15,709 nt of DNA. Origin: Cymbomonas tetramitiformis (Eukaryota; Chlorophyta; Pyramimonadophyceae; Pyramimonadales; Pyramimonadaceae). Shown here piece by piece: positions 7,225 through 15,709 of the stretch. A program made the position numbers and the translations under genes. Below the pieces are notes generated by a model. The model was not told where the DNA came from, did not search any database, and worked only from the letters and a program-made list of their open reading frames with translations. Numbering within the stretch: position 1 is the first letter of the stretch; each line of letters starts with the position of its first letter. Where the stretch lies: positions 1-15,709 of the forward strand of contig LGRX02028783.1 of the NCBI GenBank assembly GCA_001247695.2. Direction: 5' to 3'.

Positions 7225-7454
7225 CCAAGTGTAAACATACATACAAACATTGTAATGCGATTGGCTCAAACTAGCAATGAACAACATATCCAAACTAATG
7301 TGCATGCAGCCTGCCACACGCACGATCGCCTAACAAGCAACGGATAAGATTAGCAAGCTAAGCAACCATACAGTGTGTCTTCGAAAGCTGCTCCATGTCC
7401 TGCATCCATCTCCTGCAAACAAGTCAAGCAAACAATTAGTAAGCGCACAATCAT
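7225..7454. other. Unique spacer without recognisable features
   Basis: A 230-bp stretch between two tandem arrays. No ORF, RNA gene or clear motif is visible apart from a short TAAGCAA/TAAGCAACC echo around 7325-7365. Confidence 0.5.
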
Positions 7455-8198
7455 GTGACCCTCAAGCACCCCTCAAATCACTGCCCACGACAAAGCTGTC
7501 ACGGTCAGTGATTGTGGGCCGTGTTGGGGGGGCATAAAGTGAGGCGTGTGACCCCCAAGCACCCCTCCAATCACTGCCCACGACAGAGCTGTCACGGGCA
7601 ATGACTGTGGGCCGTGTTGGGGCGGGCATAGGGTGAGGCGTGTGACCCCCAAGCACCCCTCAGATCAATGCCCATGACATAGCTGTCACAGGCAGTCACT
7701 GTGGACCGTGTCGGGGGGCATAAGGTGAGGTGGGTGACCCCCAAGCACCCTCAGATCACCGCCCATGACAAACCGGACTAAGCTGTTACGGGCGGTGATT
7801 GTGGGCTGTGTGGGGGGCATGAGGTGAGGCATGTGACCCCCAAGCACCCCTCAGATCACTGCCCATGCCATAGCTATCACTGGCGGTGATTGTGGGCCGT
7901 GTGGGGAGCATAAGGTGAGGCATGCGACCCCCAAGCACCCCTCAAATCACTGCCCATGACACAACCGTCCCGGGCAGTGACTGTGGGCCGTGTCGGGGGG
8001 CATACGGTGAGGCGGGTGACCCCCATGCACCCCTCAAATCACTGCCCACGACACAGCTGTCACGGGCAGTGACTATGGGCCGTGTTGGGGGGCATAAGGT
8101 GAGGCGTATGGTCCCCCAAGCACCTCTAGATCACTGCCCATGACGTAACTGTCACGGACAGTGATCAGGGCCGTGTCGGGGGCATAAGGTGAGGGCGG
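7455..8198. repeat. Eight tandem units of about 93 bp, each with a hairpin
   Basis: Units begin GTGACCCCCAAGCACC at 7455, 7548, 7642, 7734, 7833, 7924 (GCGACCC variant), 8016 and about 8109. Each contains an inverted repeat ATCACTGCCC...GGGCAGTGAT with 15-20 nt between the arms and a shared inner part CACGACA.AGCTGTCACGG, then GGGCCGTGT and GGGGGCATAAGGTGAGG. Substitutions in one arm are sometimes matched in the other (for example ATCACCGCCC with GGGCGGTGAT in the unit at 7734). Confidence 0.92.
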
Positions 8199-8550
8199 GC
8201 GAACATTGCTCGGCAGGGGGAGGGGCAAGATAGAACATGGGATTACCCCCGCCCCTAGCAGCATGCACCACGCTCTGGGGCAGCGGCCTCCCGGCAGCAC
8301 GCGCTGGGATCGCCTCCTGGGGGTCGCGCCTGCAGCATGTGCCAACGCCTGAAGCATGCCCCCTAGCAGCACATTTTTTGTCCTAGGGGGCACCCCCCCC
8401 CAGTACAGCTTGCTTGCACGAACGTCTAGGGGGTTTTGTGTACCCCCTAAGAAATGCAAATTTTGTAGAGCGCCCTGCGCCAGAGCGCGCCGCGCCACCA
8501 AGAGCGCCAGAGCGCCGAAGCAATGTACCCCCTAAGAAATGCACAATTTG
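8199..8550. repeat. GC-rich non-coding region with a short direct repeat
   Basis: The 17-mer TGTACCCCCTAAGAAAT occurs at about 8439 and 8523, an 84-bp direct repeat. Just before the first copy, CTAGGGGG and CCCCCTAA form a stem (about 8427-8450). Several AGCATG and GCAGCAC motifs and homopolymer C runs occur. Nothing supports a gene; the short ORFs here are compositional. Confidence 0.6.
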
Positions 8551-9166
8551 TTCGCCAAGCCATCACCATTCGCCTCGACATCAACGTCAACATCAACACA
8601 AGTCGAAATGTGCTTGAAATGCGACATAATGCGACCGAATTAATGCTGAACCTAAAATTTAAACTTGCCATATTATGGTGCTCAATGAATACGCGGAACA
8701 TTAGTATCCGTCTCACTCTCAATTCTACTTATGGCATTACCGCATACGACTCATCCTCGCTAGCGCTATCATGCCCCGTGGGTTTTGAATTAATTTAAGG
8801 TTCATCCGCATTTATGCACACACACACGGCACATACACACACATATATTAATGTATACAAATCACCATTCCATATATTTGTGACCTACTTGACTTGTAAG
8901 CACAGATTATAGTGATATATATATATAATGTATTATCCACGGGATTCTTAATTTCATGTCGCAAATATAACATACATGATGCACAAAAGGAGAGGAATTA
9001 ATGCATTAGTGTAAGTATATGTCTTCCATATGCACCAATTCACTCTGTCACAAACATTTTCCATTCATCAAAATATCCACTATATAATTCTATATTACAT
9101 ATTCATCAATATTGTTACAATCTTACTTCCAAGGATGTAAGGTTACTAATTCTACTATCTATCATA
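8551..9166. other. AT-rich spacer with CA and TA microsatellites, no gene seen
   Basis: This stretch lies downstream of the minus-strand transposase-like gene. It holds a (CA)n-like run at 8816-8845 and a short (TA)n run near 8918-8931. I see no convincing ORF, tRNA or other RNA gene. Confidence 0.5.
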
Positions 9167-11863
9167 CTATTTATGTGCACCTCGACTCCGCTTGTTGAAT
9201 TCTGTGACTAGGTGCCTCGATCCTTTCGGGATGTCAGCTGCCTTCTGCCAAGAGTTGTATGAAGGGTCATCATATCCCTTCCACTTCACCATGTAGTTCA
9301 CAACACCTCCAATAGTCTTCTTATCTAGTACCTCTTCAATGATGAACAAATTGGCAGCTTTACAAACGGGGCATAACCAAGTACCAGAGGGAACATAATA
9401 CAGAGCGGGTGACAGGCAATGAAAGTGATATCCTACGTGACCTGCATGATCTCCATCACACAATATAATGGGATTTTCCACAGAGTCCTCGGGAGAGTTA
9501 CATATCTCACATGGAGCAGATTCTAGATCACTCTCGTCACATTCCGAGGACGAATTCACAACTCGGTACACCTTCTGACGATCTAGTGAGAACATATTAA
9601 TGATGTGCGCCATGTGCTCATGCAAACGCTCAATTAACTCCTTCTTTGTTCCAAAAGAGCTCAGCCCGATCCGATCAATATCCAGCATACGAACATAATT
9701 CGATTTGATCCCCGCACCATGCTTCAACCCTTTAATACTTGGCCGACACAAATGAATCACTTTCTCCACCACCAAGCGCATCTCACTAAATTCCAGATCC
9801 CGTTGAATAGCCTCTGATGCAGCCTCTTTGCGCTCCTCTTCCTTAATGAAATCCTTCATTCTCTTTTCACTGAAGAATCGACGCAGACGAGCGACACCAT
9901 CCTTCGAACCAGGAAATAACATGCCTGCTAAGCGCGCCTGCATAACCAAAGGTCTCATCACACAAAGTAATTAATACGAAATTCCATCATTCACCTAAAA
10001 TGACTCTGCCTACGATGCGACATGGAGTGGCACTTTGATTTGTATCAAGTTGTGTGGAAATGAACACCCTACTAATACTCAAGGCGTGGGCACCATCGGG
10101 AAAGTAATTCCAATTTGAAAGCACACTTGCATGCACATATTATACACGACACAAAGAACACATGCCAATACTGGCCATGGGGATCAAATCACAAACTTTG
10201 CATGCAAATCACATGTCTAAGTTAAATGCTAACACAAATGTACAAATCAAATTAGACACTGTAGGGAGACACATACCTCTTCTGATGGGGAAGGATGGGT
10301 GCTCTCCAACTTATAATACCGTTTTAACTCGGTGGAGGGAGGCTCGATGACCAACTCTGGATCAATATCTCCTCGACTACCTCCTCGTACATAATGCCCA
10401 TCAACACCCATCGTGGGCATGGGCACAAAAATAAAGGGTAATCGCGGACCCCGCCAACCTCGCTCATCACATGGCTTGAAGGGCAACTTGTCGTCAAACA
10501 GCGCGTAGTCACTCCTTGTGCAAAGCCGCCCAAGACGACTAGGTAGTGATCAAGCTTCTCGGCTAAGTTGAAATGCCAATTTGTCGCGTTTCCCATGCAG
10601 ATCCCCATACCTCAACACCGGGCACACAACACGTGCCATGGGTAACGAAAGGCGATTCTCCGGTTTTGCAGCGATGATTGCTCTCGCCGCGAACCGCTCT
10701 GCATTTGAGGTCAACTCCGAGTCGGGAACCTGATCATATGAAGCATAACTGACAATTGCCCGCTTGCCATATGTGCCGCCAGCTATCGCAGATGTCATCG
10801 CCATCTGAAACCCTCGTCGATTTCGTTGAAGGTCAGCACTATTCGAAGGAGGCCCAAGTGCCAACATAGTGGGCACGTCCGCCTTGCACACGGCCTTAGT
10901 CTGCGCCGCATTGACACGCTCCGCCTCATTGAATGAACTCAAACCCGCTGCACGTTGGTAGTCCGCATCATAATTTCGATCACTACGCAAGTGGTCCTTG
11001 GTCTGCACATATTGCACCTCAGAATTGCTGGCGTTATGATCAAAGCCACCATCCGAAATAGACATCTTCACCGTGCACGATTCCATGTATTCTTTGAGCG
11101 GCGTGTGAGTCTGCACAACCATGTTCCAGTCATTAAGTTGTTGGGTTGGCGTGCTCCTGCGCTCCCGCTCCAGTCTGGTCACAGCATATGCCTGCTTGAC
11201 ACATGGGTTTGATCTCTTCTGACTGACACCATTTCCACCAAAGGCTTCATCACACGCCACGGGCAAGCACAAAAGAATGCTGTTCGTAACGGCAACAGCT
11301 CCGCCCAACACCACCTGCATGTCCGAATAAGGCGCCTTCTTCACCTCTTGCTTCAAAGTCACCGTGCTACATCTCGTGAATGCCTGCTTCTTGTCTGCTT
11401 TCCACTTCGCATGATCATCCCAATTACGCAGCACCGCCGGAATGTTCAAGTCCAACAACTCAAAAAAGATGTCCTCAAAGTCGCGAACCATAGCATGGCT
11501 AAACGGCGCATCAATGTTGAACACATCCGCCTCCCCTTGTAACTTATGCACCCCGACATCAGCGATAGGATTGTGCCTTCGAGCAACTAGCGACCGTGCT
11601 CTCCGAGCTGCACAATAATGACGAATAGTGGCCTCAGACACGGTGATGAGAGATGTTGATGGATTTGATATCTTTTGCTTCGCCTGAATCACCTCCTCCA
11701 CCTCCGCAGCAAGACTCGCCCAGGAACATGAACGTAATGGAACGACACTATCTCGTTGTCGGTTCACCATTTCAGCACCAACATCGCCTCCATCATACTT
11801 GAACTTGGATAATTTCTCACAAGCTGATTCAATGATCACCTGTACATCATGTGACTGGTACAA
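9167..11863 (-). CDS. DDE transposase-like protein with HTH, SAP, PHD and chromodomain; in-frame TGA, 5' end not identified
   Basis: A first block, 11863-10277, and a second, 9937-9167, join in phase 0 across an intron, giving 785 codons. Near residues 74-98 is an HTH-like VSEATIRHYCAARRAR. SDGGFDHN (270-277) and SSFNEAERVNA (309-319) match the acidic motifs of a widespread eukaryotic DDE transposase-like family (SDGGPDH..., S..N..ER). A SAP-like motif is at about 605-637 (IGLSSFGTKKELIERL), a PHD finger at 672-721 (CEIC...CPVC) and a chromodomain at 727-780 with aromatic cage F, W, Y (FIIEEV, VKWKGY). The SAP would bind DNA; PHD and chromodomain would read H3 tails. Codon 438 is TGA (10552-10550) with clear coding continuing in the same frame. 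The frame starts at TTG, not ATG, against repeats, so the 5' part is missing or lies in an unseen exon. Probably a decaying copy. Confidence 0.75.
9938..10276 (-). other. Intron of the DDE-PHD-chromodomain gene
   Basis: The minus-strand donor GAAGAG|GTATGTG is at 10277/10276 and the acceptor TTTGGTTATGCAG|GCGCG at 9938/9937. The length is 339 bp, phase 0. Both flanking exons are in the same codon phase, and the region between lacks coding character. Confidence 0.75.
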
Positions 11864-11876
11864 ATCAATCTTACGT

Positions 11877-13245
11877 TACACATCACTGTGTTTGATGAAT
11901 AGACACATCCATATTCCCCATTACATTGCAACGCTACATAGGGAAAACACAACCCAATCAAAGTATACAGCACGGCGTCCAATTCCCGTACACCGATGCG
12001 CTATACATCACTGTGTCTAATGAATGGACACTCCCCATTTGCCCTTACATTGCAACGCCACATGGGAAAGACACAACTCCATGTTAATGTACAACATGGC
12101 GTATGATTCCTGAACACCACATCAAGTTTTGTATACACCCTGTCACGATACTTACGGGCACGCAACGTGAAACAGGGACACCCAAAATTGAGCCAACACC
12201 ACATCAATATTATGTTTTGCATCATTGCGTATAATGAATATACACATCCCCATTACCCTTCACATTGCAACGCTAAATAATAAAAACACAACCCCATCTC
12301 AATATACGACACGCGTTTGATTCCACAACACCACATGTACAACGCATTATACAACCCCGTGTCTGATGAATAGATACATCCTCTTTACCCCATCACATTG
12401 CAGCGCTATACAGGAAAGACACAACCCCATCTCCGTATAGAACACGGCGTTTGGTTGTAGAACACCACAAGTACATCGCGTTATATCACCGTGTCTGATA
12501 AATAAACACGTTCCCATTCCCCATCACATTGCAGCGCTAGACAGGAAAAACACAAACCCGTCTCAGTATACAGCGCGGCGTCAGATTCCAGTATACCAAT
12601 GCGTTATACAATCCGTGTCTGATGAATACACACATCCCCATTCCCCCTCACATTCCAACACTAGATGGGAAAAACACAGCCCCATCTCAGTATACAACAC
12701 GGCGTCTTTTTCAAGAACAACATATCCATAATGAGCTATACGTCACCGTGCCTATTGAATAAACACATCCCCATTCCCTATTACATTGCAGCGCTAGACA
12801 AGAAAAAACACAGCCCCGTCTCAGTATACAACACAGCGTTTGGTTGTAGAACACCACATGTACATCGCTAATATCACTGCGTCTGATGAATAGACACATC
12901 CCCATTCCCCCTTACATTGCAGCGCTAGATGGGGAAAACACAACCCCATCCCCATATACAACACGGCGTCTAATGCCACAACATCACATCTATATTGCAT
13001 TATGCATCACCGAGTTTGATGAATAGACGCATCCCAATTACCCCTTCACATTGCAACACTAAATGGGAAAGACATAGCCCAACCAAAGTATACAGCGTTT
13101 GATTACAGTATACCACTTTGATTCGAGTATACCAACGCGTTATACCTACTGTGTCTGATGAATAGACACATCCCCATTCCCCTTCACATTGCAACACTAT
13201 TTGGGAAAGACACAACCCAATCCCAGTATACAACACGGTCCTATC
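11877..13245. repeat. Diverged satellite array, about ten units of 120-140 bp
   Basis: The motif TGATGAATAGACACATCCCC recurs near 11892, 12013, 12226, 12362, 12490, 12612, 12747, 12878, 13012 and 13152. Each is followed by TTACATTGCAGCGCTA, GGGAAA-ACACAACCCCAT, CAGTATACAACACGGCGT and ACACCACAT-TACATCG. Copies are well diverged, suggesting an old array. It reaches to the 5' edge of the DDE-PHD-chromodomain ORF. Confidence 0.9.
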
Positions 13246-13277
13246 ATCCCGTGAGCGTTGAGCAGGTGAGGAGGCGC

Positions 13278-14025
13278 GTGCCTTTGGCACTCTCCGCCGG
13301 GCGTCTCGCGGCTAGTTTTGACATTCTAACCAAATCACTTAGTGATGAACATGGACAGCAGTCTCAGCCGAAATATGGCAGCAGTCTCAGCCAAAATCGT
13401 TTGAATTGGTCAATGGTGTTGGTTATATCACAATGCAATAAGTACCCTGTTGTCTCCACTATAAAGCCATTGAGTGGGGGTCCATAACCCACGCGCCATT
13501 GGTGAGATGCCTTTTGGCACTCTCCGCCGGGCGTCTCGCCGCTAGTTTTGACATTCTAACCAAATCACTTAGTGATGAACATGGACAGCAGTCTCAGCCG
13601 AAATATGGCAGCAGTCTCAGCCAAAATCGTTTGAATAGGTCAATGGTGTTGGTTATATCACAATGCAATAAGTACCCTATTGTCTCCACTAAAAGCCATT
13701 GAGTGGGGGTCCATAACCCACGCGCCATTGGTGAGATGCCTTTTGGCACTCTCCGCCGGGCGTCTCGCGGCTAGTTTTGACATTCTAACCAAATCACTTA
13801 GTGATGAACATGGACAGCAGTCTCAGCCGAAATATGGCAGCAGTCTCAGCCAAAATCGTTTGAATTGGTCAATGGTGTTGGTTATATCACAATGCAATAA
13901 GTACCCTATTGTCTCCACTATAAAGCCATTGAGTGGGGGTCCATAACCCACGCGCCATTGGTGAGATGCCTTTTGGCACTCTCCGCCGGGCGTCTCGCGG
14001 CTAGTTTTGACATTCTAACCAAATC
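13278..14025. repeat. Three and a quarter tandem copies of a 230-bp unit
   Basis: GCC(T)TTTGGCACTCTCCGCC starts units at about 13278, 13508, 13737 and 13967. The copies are nearly identical, so the amplification is recent. Each unit has an internal short duplication (CAGCAGTCTCAGCC twice, 24 bp apart) and the palindrome TCACTTAGTGA. The fourth copy stops after TTCTAACCAAATC at 14025, where the next array begins. Confidence 0.92.
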
Positions 14026-15709
14026 CAGTACCAAGGCCAGCTGCCCCCACCCCCTGCAGTTGTGCACATGCCTATCATCCCCCGTGCGTACACAATGAAA
14101 GCCGTGCATGCTTTGCCCGTGCAGCGCCCTCGCAGGTGTGTGATGGCTGCCCTGGTTGAATAGTTCCTAAAACGCGAGAACTCCGCAAGTTCGCGCGATA
14201 TAGGAACCATTCGAGGCCAGCTGCCCCCACCCCCTGCAGTTGTGCACATGCCTATCATCCCCCGTGCGTACACAATGAAAGCCGTGCATGCTTTGCCCGT
14301 GCAGCGCCCTCGCAGGTGTGTGATGGCTGCCCTGGTTGAATAGTTCCTAAAACGCGAGAACTCCGCAAGTTCGCGCGATATAGGAACCATTCGAGGCCAG
14401 CTGCCCCCACCCCCTGCAGTTGTGCACATGCCTATCATTACACGTACACAATGAAAGCCGTGCATGCTTTGCCCGTGCAGTGCCCTCGCAGGTGTGTGAT
14501 GGCTGCCCTTGAATAGTTCCTAATACGCGAGAACTCCGCAAGTTCGCGCGATATAGGAACCATCCGAGGCCAGCTGCCCCACCCCCTGCAGTTGTGCACA
14601 TGCCTATCATTACACGTACACAATGAAAGCCGTGCATGCTTTGCCCGTGCAGTGCCCTCGCAGGTGTGTGATGGCTGCCCTTGAATAGTTCCTAACACGC
14701 GAGAACTCCGCAAGTTCGCGCGATATAGGAACCATCCGAGGCCAGCTGCCCCCACCCCCTGCAGTTGTGCACATGCCTATCATTGCCCGTGCGTACACAA
14801 TGAAAGCCGTGCAGGCTTTGCCCGTGCAGTGCCCTCGCAGGTGCGTGGTGTATGCCCTTGAATAGTTCCTAAAACGCGAGAACTCCGCAAGTTCGCGCGA
14901 TATAGGAACCATATACCGAGGCCAGCTGCCCCCTCCACCCCCTGCAGTTGTGCACATGCCTATCATTCCCCGTGCGTACACAATGAAAGCCGTGCAGGCT
15001 TTGCCCGTGCAATGCCCTCGCGGGTGTGTGGTGGCTGCCCTTGAATAATTCCTAAAACGCGAGAACTCCGCAAGTTCGCGCGATATAGGAACCATCCGAG
15101 GCCAGCTGCCCCCACCCCCTGCAGTTGTGCACATGCCTATCATTACACGATCGTACACAATGAAAGCCGTGCATGCTTTGCCCGTGCAGTGCCCTCGCAG
15201 GTGTGTGGTGGCTGCCCTTGAATAGTTCCTAAAACGCGAGAACTCCGCAAGTTCGCGCGATATAGGAACCATTCGAGGCCAGCAGCCCCCACCCCCTGCG
15301 GTTGTGCACATGCCTATCATTACACGTACACAATGAAAGCCGTGCATGCTTTGCCCGTGCAGTGCCCTCGCAGGTGTGTGATGGCTGCCCTTGAATAGTT
15401 CCTAACACGCGAGAACTCCGCAAGTTCGCGCGATATAGGAACCATCCGAGGCCAGCTGCCCCCACCCCCTGCAGTTGTGCACATGCCTATCATCCCCCGT
15501 GTGTACACAATGAAAGCCGTGCAGGCTTTGCCCGTGCAGTGCCCTCGCAAGTGTGTGGTGTATGCCCTTGAATAGTTCCTAAAACGCGAGAACTCCGCAA
15601 GTTCGCGCGATATAGGAACCATCCAAGGCCAGCTGCCCCACCCCCTGCAGTTGTGCACATGCCTATCATTACACGATCGTACACAATGAAAGCCGTGCAG
15701 GCTTTGCCC
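14026..15709. repeat. Satellite of 172-180 bp with a conserved hairpin, nine units plus a partial (runs off right edge)
   Basis: GGCCAGCTGCCCC-type starts occur at 14035, 14215, 14395, 14568, 14740, 14920, 15100, 15277, 15450 and 15627. Each unit holds CCCCCTGCAGTTGTGCACATG, CACAATGAAAGCCGTGCA, GCCCTCGCAGGTGTGTG and a hairpin (unit 1: GTTCCTA at 14163, CGCGAGAACT, loop CCGC, AGTTCGCGCG, TAGGAAC ending 14207). Long minus-strand frames in the array are by-products of the repeat and shift with each 172/173-bp unit. The first unit lacks the usual preceding hairpin. Confidence 0.93.

Noticed and set aside
7455..8198. CRISPR-like array
   Set aside because: Units are contiguous satellites of about 93 bp with similar sequence throughout; there are no unique spacers, and the context is eukaryotic.
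8523..8798. Plus-strand ORF of 91 aa in AT-rich DNA
   Set aside because: No domain, no coding-like composition, begins inside a short direct repeat; probably chance.
10539..10610. 72-bp intron in the DDE gene
   Set aside because: GT..AG is present and phase fits, but the removed stretch (YGDLHGKRDKLAFQLSREA) looks coding and the acceptor lacks a pyrimidine tract; a nonsense TGA is simpler. Kept only as an alternative.
14001..15684. Long overlapping minus-strand ORFs with GMCTTAGGGGSWP-type repeats
   Set aside because: They arise from satellite units of 180 bp (60 codons) and shift frame at each 172/173-bp unit; amino-acid repeats follow DNA repeats without coding constraint.
1..15709. tRNA, 5S or other structural RNA genes
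   Set aside because: I found no B-box-like GGTTCGAATCC motif, cloverleaf or rRNA segment on either strand by eye; hairpins seen belong to repeats.

Overview
The window is eukaryotic, repeat-rich DNA. Two minus-strand genes contain phase-compatible GT..AG introns, TATA-type promoters are visible, and there is no prokaryotic operon or Shine-Dalgarno pattern. About half of the sequence is tandem repeats. The proteins carry chromatin and transposase domains (WRKY/GCM-like zinc finger, MULE-type DDE, SWIM, SAP, PHD, chromodomain). I cannot name the organism. A TE-loaded alga or other protist fits, but this is a guess.

Layout. (1) 1-341, minus: the 5' end of a gene whose product starts MARTKQTARKKIGG, an almost exact copy of the histone H3 N-terminal tail followed by unrelated low-complexity sequence; it runs off the left edge. 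(2) 757-4516, minus: a Mutator-like (MULE) transposase gene with one 271-bp intron; spliced, it gives 1162 aa with an N-terminal zinc finger, DDE core, hexapeptide repeat and SWIM finger. (3) 4890-6830: a small divergent module with an unrecognised minus ORF, a 56-bp near-perfect palindrome, CACTAGT hairpins, a plus ORF with a Cys-rich motif typical of transposase N-termini, and CTTAAG-rich flanks. (4) 6831-8200: two minisatellites, one of about 40 bp and one of about 93 bp that forms a hairpin in every unit, then GC-rich non-coding DNA to about 8550. (5) 9167-11863, minus: a second DDE transposase-like gene with HTH, SDGG/ER motifs, SAP, PHD and chromodomain; it has an in-frame TGA and no visible start codon. 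(6) 11877-15709: three adjacent satellite arrays with units of about 125 bp, 230 bp and 177 bp; the last runs off the right edge.

The most notable result is that items 1 and 2 look like one two-gene mobile element. Upstream of both genes lie two copies of the same 22-bp palindrome (half-site TGACAATCGTA), each inside a tandem duplication of about 140-150 bp. Downstream of these, both have TCTATATA, exactly 14 nt, and then an identical 13-mer TAAAATAATTCAT. Three further palindromes lie in the transposase intron. The H3-tail gene therefore appears to be under the same control as a transposase, which suggests a transposon-encoded histone mimic. A PHD plus chromodomain protein, of the kind that reads H3 tails, is encoded about 9 kb away in the other element; a functional link is speculation.
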